NCBI GenBank assembly: GCA_964424635.1
Contig: CAYRJC010000013.1
Span: forward strand, 1-19,693
Source of the DNA: UBA920 sp964424635
GTDB lineage: Bacteria; Patescibacteriota; Doudnabacteria; UBA920
Length of the DNA stretch: 19,693 nucleotides
Direction of reading: 5' to 3'
In this document: piece after piece, positions 5,549-13,016 of the stretch
Position numbering within the stretch: the first letter of the stretch is position 1
How the letters are laid out: every line of letters begins with the position of its first letter
Position numbers and translations under genes: made by a program
The notes under the pieces: model-generated
Database searches by the model: none
What the model saw: only the letters and a program-made list of their open reading frames with translations
Told to the model about the DNA's origin: nothing

Positions 5549-6685
5549 TTATCTTGGTGTTAATTGTCCCGGCGTGCGAACCTGAATCAACCCGTCTTCT
5601 ATTGGAAGCCCTAAGTCCCCGCTAGTAGCAGGGACAATGTCAGAAAAACTCCAACCCCAACTATTAAAAGCGGAAACAGTAGCGATCCCAATCTTTCCTG
5701 CTTCGGTGGTATAAAAAACCATACCATTAGCATTGATTAGTGTTCCTTTTGGATGCCGCTCTGAAGATTGAACTATGGTGTAACCAAAAGTTGCAAGCTG
5801 CAAATCTACCGAAATAGCATTATTAGTATTGAATCCCATAACTCCAATCATCGTATTATTGATGAAAGCGTGTTTAGTAGGTCCGCTCATTACGAAATAC
5901 TGTCCGCTATCAGTTCCAGTGCTTGATAAATATAATCTTCCTTCGGCAGGCAATATAATATTACCTTCGGGTAAATTATAATCTCCGTAACTCATTGTCA
6001 CTACACTAGACTCATTATTGAATCGATATGACTGAAAAGCCTCTGTAGATGTATAGCGTCGCCGTGTTCCGGTATTTGTAATAAGCCAGACTGAGCCATC
6101 ATAGCCACGAACATTTGTCCCAGCTGCGTGCACTGTCAGCTCACCAATTGAATGAATTCCTCCATATACAGGAAGAGGAGATACTTGGATGCGCTGCTGA
6201 TTTTGCGCAAGCTTTATATTACCAATCCCGACTTGGATAGAACCACCAGGATTAGATGAAACCGATGCCATAAAGTCCCAGGTTCTGACTTGATTCTGAC
6301 CACACACAACATTAAGCGGAACTTCCGCCTGATAAACACCAAAAACCCTTCGTAAATTAAACGGACTTGATGCTTGAACGCCATCGATAAATAGAATTAT
6401 ATTACTAACCATACTCGATGCTCTCTCACTATTTGAAATTAAAACTAAATTAGTAAACGATATGTCAGCACCACAAACGACATTGAATCTACCAATCCGT
6501 GAGACCTCACCTGCTGGAAGCGTAGAATTTACTTCCGTCGCATGACGAGTAATCACCAATTGTGAAGAAGAAGGTTGAAGTGTCTCGACTCTGCTAAGTT
6601 CGTCAACAGTAACCATAGATGATTCTTGACCAAAAACACCGAAAGACAACATTAATACTAAAAGCACTAACCACTTTATTTTCAT
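5549..6685 (-). CDS. Secreted protein with three C-terminal ~45-residue repeats
   Basis: The ATG at 6685 is preferred over one 11 codons upstream because AGAGG lies 6-7 nt ahead of it and a clean signal peptide follows (MKIKWLVLLVLMLSFGVFGQ). The product is 378 residues. The N-terminal half is a beta-rich domain with two similar strands, FNVVCGADIS and LNVVCGQNQV, whose Cys could pair. The C-terminal half holds three copies of a short repeat (about 195-240, 250-290 and 314-355), each with an xGxVxxI strand, a polar turn, xTxEAF-like segment and a GW/GY strand; the third ends SFSDIVPAT. Such repeats are frequent in secreted proteins of Patescibacteria. The role is unknown; a surface or binding function is inferred. 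Confidence 0.78.
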   Translation of the reverse strand: MKIKWLVLLVLMLSFGVFGQESSMVTVDELSRVETLQPSSSQLVITRHATEVNSTLPAGEVSRIGRFNVVCGADISFTNLVLISNSERASSMVSNIILFIDGVQASSPFNLRRVFGVYQAEVPLNVVCGQNQVRTWDFMASVSSNPGGSIQVGIGNIKLAQNQQRIQVSPLPVYGGIHSIGELTVHAAGTNVRGYDGSVWLITNTGTRRRYTSTEAFQSYRFNNESSVVTMSYGDYNLPEGNIILPAEGRLYLSSTGTDSGQYFVMSGPTKHAFINNTMIGVMGFNTNNAISVDLQLATFGYTIVQSSERHPKGTLINANGMVFYTTEAGKIGIATVSAFNSWGWSFSDIVPATSGDLGLPIEDGLIQVRTPGQLTPR

Positions 6686-6742
6686 AATTTTCCTCTTATT
6701 TATTGTAAATTTTGCCATAAAACCTTAAATAGACAATATCAA

Positions 6743-6771
6743 ATTATACCACGAAAAAGAGATTATGTCAA
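6743..6771 (-). promoter_or_regulatory. Fully consensus promoter of the secreted protein gene
   Basis: On the reverse strand TTGACA (6771-6766), 17-nt spacer, TATAAT (6748-6743). It predicts a leader of about 50 nt that contains the AGAGG site. Confidence 0.88.
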
Positions 6772-6810
6772 AGATAAATATATAAATACAAAAATAAACT
6801 TTGTGTTTTT

Positions 6811-6839
6811 AAAAATAAAAACCAGGATTACAACCTGGC
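6811..6839 (-). terminator. Terminator of the SET-domain gene
   Basis: CCAGG (6822-6826) and CCTGG (6834-6838) form a stem with a 7-nt loop; the reverse-strand product continues into a U-rich tract. Confidence 0.75.
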
Positions 6840-6847
6840 TTAAATAT

Positions 6848-7225
6848 TTAACTTTTTAGTTTTTTTCGATTTACTGGAAAAGTACCCCTACATTTGAGAG
6901 AACCACATAAACAAGGAATGAAATCCCCTACTAATTCAATCAATGAATAATCCAAAGTAACTTCTTCATCAATTTCTATAATACTAGTTGCCTTCAAAAT
7001 CATTTTCCATTCTGCATCTGAAAAAACTAATATAGAATTTGCTTCACACGAATGATTAATGAAGTAAGGTATTGTCCCCATGTCTTCACCATTCCAAGGA
7101 TGGTATTTTTCTACAGAAAAATGGTGTGGGCTCATTTTCAGTATAACCTCTCCTACCAAAATTAAATCCGAAGCAAATAGACCTTTTCCATGAATAGGAC
7201 TTTCGCAAACTTTTACTTTACTCAT
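6848..7225 (-). CDS. SET-domain protein methyltransferase
   Basis: This 125-residue protein is a minimal SET domain with post-SET zinc motif. It has the N-terminal SPIHGKGLFAS strand (about 8-18), the SAM-binding and pseudoknot motif FINHSCEAN (about 55-63), then EEVTLDYSLIE (about 87-97) and CLCGSLKCRG near 109-118. The Cys of NHSC and the three of CxCxxxxC are the usual zinc ligands. SET enzymes move a methyl group from SAM to lysine side chains; the target here is unknown. A strong AGGAGG lies before the ATG. The leader contains what appears to be a SAM riboswitch (7321-7422), tying expression to the enzyme's own cofactor. It is transcribed alone. Confidence 0.92.
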   Translation of the reverse strand: MSKVKVCESPIHGKGLFASDLILVGEVILKMSPHHFSVEKYHPWNGEDMGTIPYFINHSCEANSILVFSDAEWKMILKATSIIEIDEEVTLDYSLIELVGDFIPCLCGSLKCRGTFPVNRKKLKS

Positions 7226-7274
7226 CTTTTCCTCCTACTTAAATTAATTTTGTAGGAAGATACAGTTTCTAGAC

Positions 7275-7301
7275 AAAAACAAAAATCGCCAATATAGGCG
7301 A
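7275..7301 (-). terminator. Riboswitch-linked terminator in the SET-gene leader
   Basis: On the reverse strand TCGCC (7301-7297) pairs with GGCGA (7290-7286), followed by UUUUUGUUUUUG. It lies between the aptamer and the coding region. TATTGG inside it is complementary to CCAATA just 3' of the aptamer, a possible antiterminator pairing. Confidence 0.75.
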
Positions 7302-7320
7302 CGTAGTCCAGATATTATTG

Positions 7321-7422
7321 GTATCTCCCCTCAGGCGGATTTCGCACCGTTCTCTACTATTAATAGAGATGGTTGCGGGCAAGCATCGGGCCGTTTCCCT
7401 TAGCAGCTTGCACTCTGGATAC
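7321..7422 (-). promoter_or_regulatory. SAM-I-type (SAM-I/IV clan) riboswitch aptamer
   Basis: Read on the reverse strand, the conserved core of SAM-I riboswitches is present in order: GTATC-CAGAG, a P2 stem GCAAGC/GCTTGC enclosing AAGGGA and CGGCCCGATG, then CCCGCAACC, a P3 hairpin (TCTCT/AGAGA), then GGTGCGAAATCC and GGGGAGATAC. GTATC and GATAC close P1. SAM-I aptamers bind S-adenosylmethionine and usually stop transcription when SAM is abundant. Here the aptamer is followed by a terminator and then by a SAM-using SET-domain gene. P4 is short, so an I/IV-variant assignment is possible. A covariance-model search was not possible here; the call rests on motif order. Confidence 0.85.
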
Positions 7423-7446
7423 ATCTAAATATTTAATTATGAAATT

Positions 7447-7474
7447 ATTATATCTAACCCAAAAACTTTGTCAA
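7447..7474 (-). promoter_or_regulatory. Consensus promoter of the riboswitch/SET transcript
   Basis: On the reverse strand TTGACA (7474-7469), 16-nt spacer, TATAAT (7452-7447). The expected start is about 18 nt before the aptamer. Confidence 0.88.
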
Positions 7475-7586
7475 CAAATAAGAACTTATTTAACCAGTAA
7501 AATTCCTTTACAATATTTATAATCATCGGCTATAGAAACTATAAATTAATCAGTGTTTAAATAAATTAGTTAAAGCGAAGGTAGTT

Positions 7587-7595
7587 TGTTATCAT
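7587..7595 (+). promoter_or_regulatory. Extended -10 promoter of the 85-residue protein gene (leaderless layout)
   Basis: TGT-TATCAT ends 7 nt before the ATG at 7603, close to the pattern at 1891, 2330 and 10269. Confidence 0.5.
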
Positions 7596-7602
7596 TAAAT
7601 AT

Positions 7603-7860
7603 ATGGAAAGAGAAAATAATATAAACCTATATCAATCACTAGCAGATCAATTAGACAAAATAATTGAAGGCCAATCAGGCAAAGATTATGTTAAATGGAT
7701 TATTGATGATTTAAAAAAAGGTGACATTGATTCCGCAAAAGCAAACTATAAAAATCAAAGTGATAAGTTCGATAGTCTACCAGAAATAAAAAATCTTTTA
7801 AAAGAAGCTGGCTTAGTAGAAGAAATTGACTGGTCAAAATTTGCTAACGACGAGGAATAA
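7603..7860 (+). CDS. Small acidic helical protein of unknown function (85 aa)
   Basis: No family is recognised. The protein appears wholly helical, with charged heptad-like stretches and no Cys or membrane segment. Its C-terminus (GLVEEIDWSKFANDEE) is strongly acidic. No Shine-Dalgarno site is visible; an extended -10 sits 7 nt upstream. The JAMM-like gene begins 55 nt downstream with no terminator between, so the two are probably one unit and the products may act together (inference). Confidence 0.7.
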   Translation: MERENNINLYQSLADQLDKIIEGQSGKDYVKWIIDDLKKGDIDSAKANYKNQSDKFDSLPEIKNLLKEAGLVEEIDWSKFANDEE

Positions 7861-7915
7861 ATATAATTATTTTCATTTGTTATATATTCCAAGTATTATT
7901 AAATTAATTTTATTT

Positions 7916-8632
7916 ATGCGTAATTCAGAATTCAAAGAATTTATAACACCAGAACTACCAGAAATATCGAAAGATTTTTTAAAGGAAATTTTAATATCTC
8001 CAAAATTTAATTCCGCTTTTAAAGAAACAGTCGATCGATATAACACACATCATAGAGAGTTTGGTTTTAGTATCTTAAAGAACCCAAACTCAAATGAATT
8101 ATGGTACGGTGAGGTAGTTGGCGGAAAAAATGATTATACTGTTGATCTCAGTAAATCAACAGAATCAATCATAACAAAATTTCATACTCAAGGAACCGAG
8201 CATCATGAATTTATGAATTTACATATTCACCCATATCATTATGGTGAAATGGCTATCCCCACTGTTCACGATGGAGATTTGCAAGATGGTAATAAATTTA
8301 GGATCTACTCCCATATTATAGAAGAAGCTGATTTTATTTTTCCGCAAATTTCTTTAATCGCAGTCCCAAATCCTAAAAATATTAATATCCTAGCCTATAG
8401 AGAATCTCTTAGGCATAATCCATTTGATTACAAAAATATACTTGATGAGTTGGATGAGAGTTTCGAGGACGTAAATAACCAAGAAGAAGTAGTAAGGCTA
8501 ATGCGTAATGCTGGGTACCTTGTAGAATCAATGACAGCAGATTTTGATTGCAAATTTGATGAAGAAAGTATCGAAAAATTTCAAAAATTTGCATTCAAAC
8601 CGGTAAGTATCAATATAACTGAAAAATATTAA
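7916..8632 (+). CDS. JAMM/MPN (JAB)-like putative metallopeptidase
   Basis: The ATG at 7916 is chosen; the longer frame opens with TTG at 7826 inside the previous gene and adds a segment with no protein-like support. The 238-residue product has a strand ending in Glu66 (LWYGEVVGG), then LHIHPYHYGEMAIPTVHDGD with His103, His105 and Asp119. This matches the E...HxH...(S/T)xxD zinc site of JAMM proteins, but with three extra residues between the second His and the Thr and with Thr116 for the usual Ser. JAMM proteins cut isopeptide or peptide bonds, for example on ubiquitin-like tags. Outside residues 45-125 nothing is recognised; the last 80 residues are acidic. Activity is uncertain given the altered spacing. 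Confidence 0.6.
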   Translation: MRNSEFKEFITPELPEISKDFLKEILISPKFNSAFKETVDRYNTHHREFGFSILKNPNSNELWYGEVVGGKNDYTVDLSKSTESIITKFHTQGTEHHEFMNLHIHPYHYGEMAIPTVHDGDLQDGNKFRIYSHIIEEADFIFPQISLIAVPNPKNINILAYRESLRHNPFDYKNILDELDESFEDVNNQEEVVRLMRNAGYLVESMTADFDCKFDEESIEKFQKFAFKPVSINITEKY

Positions 8633-8660
8633 AAAACACCAAAATCTATTGGTGTTTTTT
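8631..8660. terminator. Bidirectional terminator between convergent genes
   Basis: AAAAAACACCAA (8631-8642) pairs with TTGGTGTTTTTT (8649-8660) around a 6-nt loop. The symmetric A and T arms serve both strands; the stem overlaps the JAMM-like gene's stop codon. Confidence 0.88.
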
Positions 8661-8677
8661 AATAAATATAGAATGCT

Positions 8678-10141
8678 TTATTGATTAAACTCGTTTAATA
8701 ATTTTCTTGCTTGGGTTCGAGAAAGATTAGCCGATTGCCAATCTTTGCCATTATATTGCAATTCATCCTTTTGACTAAGCAGTAGCTCTCCTAAAGCTTC
8801 TTTGTCTTCGCCTTGCAATTTTTTATACAGCTCAATCTCTCCAGGCACCGCATCAACAGATAGTTCTTCTAGGTATAAAGCATCAAATTTTCCGGTCATC
8901 TCAAAATGCTTGATATTAGATTTTATTATATATGCATCAGGATTCATAATATTCACGATCATCAAAAAAGCAGCAACCGAAAGTAGAGTACCAAAAGTAA
9001 AAAATTGTTCGCCTTTAGATCTTACAAATTTAACAGCAAGGATGACAAATAACACTAGCAATAAAATAATAAAACCAGCAACATAAAACCTTAAGCTAGT
9101 CATACCATAAGTATCAATATACAAAGATAAACGTTTAAACGCAGAAATTATAATAATTATAACCTCTGTTATCAATATAAGAGCAGGTATCATAAACTTT
9201 TTGTCTTTTTTTGATTCACTGCCAGAATATTTTTCTGAAGCTAATAATATTAAAAGCGAAAGAATTGATACAGCTAATAATTCCCAAAAACCACGGCGCG
9301 CATACTCTGCATAAGTAAAGCCGGCATTGATAATATTAGTCTCTCCGCCAAATAAATAAGTGAGCTGGAAACCAATAAATATTAAAAATAAAGTTGAGAT
9401 TAAACCCAAAAATACCAACACCTCTATTCCCTTTTCTGGCTTAACCACAACATCAGATTGCTCAGCTAGTACAGATGACATAACATTTTTTGGGAAAAAT
9501 ATATATGACAGAAAACTTAGCCCCGCTATAAATGCAAAAACCAATAATACCAAATACTGCATTGTTTCTTCCTGAACACTTATATTTAAAAAATTATTTA
9601 TGAATTGGGAAAAAGCCAAATCGGCTTTTGAAAACAACACACCAAACAGAATCAATACTGGCACCGCCATAATAACCCCTTTCAAAACCCGTATCCAAAT
9701 ATCACGATTCTTTACATTGCTATGAATCTGAGCAACTGAAGATACTGTAGATATAGCACTTCGGAGCATTCTAAATGGTACAAAAATTATTACAGAAAAA
9801 TAGTCGCGCAATCTCATTAAAAAAGTGGGAGTGCCAACTAACTGGTAAGCCAACAACATTAATAAACCAAATGTAGCACAAACATTTAAAAAGGTTAGGA
9901 ACTCATTATCTCTAATCCCTGGCATCAAAGAAAAAAAGACAATCAAAGCTATCTGCCACCACGACTTCCAAATAGACAACTGCATAGTACGGCCAAATAA
10001 AAACACAGTTATTAAAAGAATAACTGTAAAAATTAAAACTGAAATACCGATTAATTTACTGAAAAATAAAAAGTTAAAAATTAAGGCAAGTCCTAAGCTA
10101 ATTAAAATTACATATAGGGATTTTAGTAATTTTTGATCCAT
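8678..10141 (-). CDS. DUF4173/DUF4153-type polytopic membrane protein
   Basis: The 487-residue protein has about 11-12 hydrophobic helices. Family signatures are EYARRGFWELL (about 282-292), FKRLSLYIDTYGMTSLRFY (about 341-359) and NPDAYIIKSNIKHFE (about 402-416). The last 80 residues are soluble and mostly helical (SVDAVPGEIELYKKLQ onward). Proteins of this family are found widely in bacteria, sometimes beside two-component genes, but their function is not known. It is transcribed alone toward the shared terminator at 8631-8660. No Shine-Dalgarno site is obvious before the ATG. Confidence 0.85.
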   Translation of the reverse strand: MDQKLLKSLYVILISLGLALIFNFLFFSKLIGISVLIFTVILLITVFLFGRTMQLSIWKSWWQIALIVFFSLMPGIRDNEFLTFLNVCATFGLLMLLAYQLVGTPTFLMRLRDYFSVIIFVPFRMLRSAISTVSSVAQIHSNVKNRDIWIRVLKGVIMAVPVLILFGVLFSKADLAFSQFINNFLNISVQEETMQYLVLLVFAFIAGLSFLSYIFFPKNVMSSVLAEQSDVVVKPEKGIEVLVFLGLISTLFLIFIGFQLTYLFGGETNIINAGFTYAEYARRGFWELLAVSILSLLILLASEKYSGSESKKDKKFMIPALILITEVIIIIISAFKRLSLYIDTYGMTSLRFYVAGFIILLLVLFVILAVKFVRSKGEQFFTFGTLLSVAAFLMIVNIMNPDAYIIKSNIKHFEMTGKFDALYLEELSVDAVPGEIELYKKLQGEDKEALGELLLSQKDELQYNGKDWQSANLSRTQARKLLNEFNQ

Positions 10142-10268
10142 ATTTATACTTGATTAATACTATATAATTATTATATACGTCTTAATTAAAAATTGGTAAC
10201 CATGCAAATAGCAATTACCATATTATCTTAAGTTTATTTTTTATGATGCTAATGTAGCCCCAAACAAA

Positions 10269-10277
10269 TGATATAAT
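10269..10277 (+). promoter_or_regulatory. Extended -10 promoter of the amine oxidase gene (leaderless layout)
   Basis: TGA-TATAAT, a perfect -10 with TGn extension, ends 6 nt before the ATG at 10284. The transcript should start at or next to the start codon, and no ribosome site lies upstream. Confidence 0.7.
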
Positions 10278-10283
10278 TTATAT

Positions 10284-11615
10284 ATGAACAGATTAGGAAA
10301 CCCCTTAGAAACAAAAAACCACACCAATTCAAAAAAATACGACGTAATAATTCTAGGGGCTGGAATCAGTGGATTATCAGCCGCATACACCCTTAAAAAG
10401 AAAAAACCAGAACTGAAAATAGCAATCTTAGAAGCCCGTGACCGTACTGGGGGAAGAATTTTTTCATTCAATTTAGGATACAGACTAGTTGGAGAATACG
10501 GAGCGGAATGGATTGGCAGAACCCATAAAAACATAAGAGGCTTTTGCAAGGATCTTGGAATCAAATTAGAAAAGCATGAATTTAACGAATATCCTTTTTT
10601 ACAAAAAAGAAAGCATATCCCTGATCCCACATTATTATCTGCTCTTCAAAAAATGGAAACCATCCTCCATAGATGGCGCACTATTAGAGGGAAAAACTTC
10701 CAAGCCCTTGATCATATTAGTTTACGAAAATTTATCGCAGCAGACTGCACAAAAGCAGAAATAAAAATCCTCAATGAATTATATGCCGGAGAATATGGAA
10801 AAGATATTCGATATGTCTCTGCCGTAAGGGCGGTAGCAGACCATTTAACTGGCGGCAAAAATTCTCATATGGATTTTCATATTCGAGGCGGAAATACAAA
10901 ACTCATTTCTGCACTCGCCAAATATATTGGTTTAAATAAAATCTTTTTGAATAAAAAAGTAGAAAAAATTATTCAAAATAAAAGAGATGTAACTGTAACC
11001 TGCCATGATGGTTCTATCTGGTCTGCTAAAAAAATTATATGTACCCTACCAATTACAAGTATTAACAAAACTCATTTCAAACCTAGTATGTCTTCAGAAA
11101 TGAGAACAACAGGACGCCAACTTAAGTACGGAGAAATCATAAAAATATTTTTAGTCTTTCCAAAGCGTTTTTGGGGAGCTGAAGACTACTCTCAACTTTC
11201 AGCAGGAGTAACTCAATACGTATTTCACGCAACACAAGGACAGCCTGGACCAGCCGGAGCATTATGCATCTATGCAACAGGAAGGCGGGCAGAACAACTA
11301 GCGCGCATGTCTATGAAGCAAATATGGAATACCTTAAAAAACAACCTTCCATCATATATAGAAACAAGTGGAATACAACCACTGGCTATGTTCCGCCATT
11401 CATGGGTCCATGACCCATTCGTCAAAGGAGCTTACGCTGTTTACCATCCTGATGAATGGTCAGAAGTGCAAAAATACTATGGCCGGCCGTACAATCATAT
11501 TCATTTTGCCGGAGAACACCTAGCTAGCATGCAAGGATTTATGGAAGGCGCGGCGACAACCGGAATAAACTCAGCAAAAAATATAATAAAAGAATTAAAA
11601 CATCATAATAAATGA
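10284..11615 (+). CDS. FAD-dependent amine oxidase (flavin monoamine oxidase family)
   Basis: This 443-residue protein has the N-terminal FAD-binding Rossmann motif VIILGAGISGLSAAY (about 21-35), then ILEARDRTGGRIFS (48-61) with the Glu that binds ribose and the GGR motif. The C-terminal FAD motif is HFAGEHLASMQGFMEGAATTG. A Trp/Tyr-rich central part (residues 60-380) would form the substrate site. Such enzymes oxidise amines, or related substrates such as carotenoids, with O2; the substrate is not predictable here. No signal peptide is seen. The MFS transporter starts inside its stop codon (ATGA), so translation is coupled and the transporter may import or export the substrate or product (inference). 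Confidence 0.92.
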   Translation: MNRLGNPLETKNHTNSKKYDVIILGAGISGLSAAYTLKKKKPELKIAILEARDRTGGRIFSFNLGYRLVGEYGAEWIGRTHKNIRGFCKDLGIKLEKHEFNEYPFLQKRKHIPDPTLLSALQKMETILHRWRTIRGKNFQALDHISLRKFIAADCTKAEIKILNELYAGEYGKDIRYVSAVRAVADHLTGGKNSHMDFHIRGGNTKLISALAKYIGLNKIFLNKKVEKIIQNKRDVTVTCHDGSIWSAKKIICTLPITSINKTHFKPSMSSEMRTTGRQLKYGEIIKIFLVFPKRFWGAEDYSQLSAGVTQYVFHATQGQPGPAGALCIYATGRRAEQLARMSMKQIWNTLKNNLPSYIETSGIQPLAMFRHSWVHDPFVKGAYAVYHPDEWSEVQKYYGRPYNHIHFAGEHLASMQGFMEGAATTGINSAKNIIKELKHHNK

Positions 11616-12850
11616 CTCAAGTAGCTTACAGACGATATCCCTGGTTATTTCAAATTTATAATAACGAACGCCATATCTTTATTCTGTCTTTCATGGTTAT
11701 GTTTTGGGCATTGTTTGACAGCATTATGTCTTACATAACGCCAATTGTTATTACAGGCCAAGGATTTTCTGACGCAACAATGGGGTTGATATATGCTAGT
11801 TCATCTGTAACTGGAGCAATTTTTGATTTTTTCGTTTCAAGAATATTCAAAAATATTCATTACCGAAGAGTATTTTTAGTCATGTTTATGCTATGCATGA
11901 TTTATCCGCTTCTACTTTGGCAAGCCAAAACTATATGGTTATTCTTCCTAACAATGGGAGTATGGGGAATATATTGGGACCTCTTTGGATTTGGAACTTT
12001 TGATTTTATAAGTAGATATAGCAAAGGGGATGATAATTCTAAAAACTTCGGTATCCTGTATGTTTTTCGATCTTTTGCAGTAATTATTGGTTTGCTTATC
12101 GTAGGAGTTTTGATTGGTGACGTAGTTACCTGGAAAGTGTTTGGTTTCTCTTGGTTGTTCTTAATAATTTCTCTAATGTTTTTTGGAGTTTTATTATTCA
12201 CAATGAGAAAAGTCAAACCTTTGATAAAAGAGGTTCGTCATCCTAAAAAAACCAACTTGTTAATTCAAGTTGGTTTATGGAAAAAAGTTGGGAAGAAACT
12301 ACTTCCAATTATATTTTTAACTTTCTTCATTTTCTTCATGGAAGCATTTTTCTGGACTATCTCCCCTATCTTTAGTGAAGTTATTGGAATAGAAGGATTT
12401 GGTGGATTTTTACTGATCGCATATACATTACCAGGTTTAATTACTGGTTGGTTTATCGGCTCAATCACTAAAAAATTTGGCAAAAAGCGTTCAGCAATAA
12501 TCGGTTTATTAATCAGTTCTTTTATTCTCAGTTTTTTTAGTTTGATACAGCAACCAAGTTTATTAATCTTACTAACCTTTGCGTCAGGTCTATTTATTCA
12601 CATTGCTCTTCCAGCTGTTAATGGTGCTTATGCTGACTATATATCAGAAGCCAATAATCTAGAAGGAGAAATTGAAGGCCTAGAGGATTTCTCATTTAAT
12701 CTTGGTTATATCTTAGGTCCATTATTAGCCGGTTTATTCTCTGGATTTTTCGGTATAGCTAACTCATTTAGTATACTAGGAATAATTGGAATTATCTTAG
12801 CTTTGCTACTACTGAAATTTACTCCGAGACATATGAAATTAACTAATTAG
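11612..12850 (+). CDS. MFS transporter
   Basis: This 412-residue protein has 12 hydrophobic helices in two halves of six. The N-half starts after a cytoplasmic MTQVAYRRYPWLFQIYNNER. A motif-A-like loop, GWFIGSITKKFGKKRSAIIG at about 279-298, follows helix 8, as in the second half of many MFS proteins. A cytosolic loop rich in Lys lies at about 198-225. The family moves small solutes by proton or solute coupling. The ATG overlaps the amine oxidase stop by 4 nt, and a strong terminator follows, so the two genes form a two-gene operon. The substrate is probably related to that of the oxidase. Confidence 0.9.
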   Translation: MTQVAYRRYPWLFQIYNNERHIFILSFMVMFWALFDSIMSYITPIVITGQGFSDATMGLIYASSSVTGAIFDFFVSRIFKNIHYRRVFLVMFMLCMIYPLLLWQAKTIWLFFLTMGVWGIYWDLFGFGTFDFISRYSKGDDNSKNFGILYVFRSFAVIIGLLIVGVLIGDVVTWKVFGFSWLFLIISLMFFGVLLFTMRKVKPLIKEVRHPKKTNLLIQVGLWKKVGKKLLPIIFLTFFIFFMEAFFWTISPIFSEVIGIEGFGGFLLIAYTLPGLITGWFIGSITKKFGKKRSAIIGLLISSFILSFFSLIQQPSLLILLTFASGLFIHIALPAVNGAYADYISEANNLEGEIEGLEDFSFNLGYILGPLLAGLFSGFFGIANSFSILGIIGIILALLLLKFTPRHMKLTN

Positions 12851-12892
12851 AAAAATTATAAATATTTTTGCGGTAGAGTCATATATTTAATT

Positions 12893-12929
12893 AAAAATAG
12901 AGTCGATGAGGTTCATTGACTCTATTTTA
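12893..12929 (+). terminator. Terminator of the amine oxidase/MFS operon
   Basis: AATAGAGTC pairs with GACTCTATT, extended inward by GATGA with TCATT (one G-U) around a GGT loop, then a T-rich tract. The stem is about 15 bp. Confidence 0.88.
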
Positions 12930-12956
12930 TTAAGCTCTTTTTAATAACAAAAGGTA

Positions 12957-12985
12957 TTGACATTAAATACATACTAATTTATACT
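12957..12985 (+). promoter_or_regulatory. Promoter of the TrpR-like regulator gene, with a downstream palindrome
   Basis: TTGACA (12957-12962), 17-nt spacer, TATACT (12980-12985). Downstream, TAAAG-TG-CTTTA (12995-13006) is a perfect palindrome, and TAAAGTG recurs at 13013-13019. These lie at the transcription start and could be an operator (inference). Confidence 0.75.
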
Positions 12986-13016
12986 TCATTTAAGTAAAGT
13001 GCTTTAATGTACTAAA

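Noticed and set aside
6686..6718. Upstream ATG for the reverse-strand secreted protein
   Set aside because: The ATG at 6685 has the AGAGG site and gives a proper signal peptide.
7826..7915. Upstream extension of the JAMM-like gene
   Set aside because: It would start with TTG inside the preceding gene, and the added residues are not protein-like; the ATG at 7916 is preferred.
10241..10630. Reverse-strand open frame of 129 codons over the start of the amine oxidase gene
   Set aside because: It lies opposite a strongly supported oxidase with FAD motifs; the composition is unlike a real protein.
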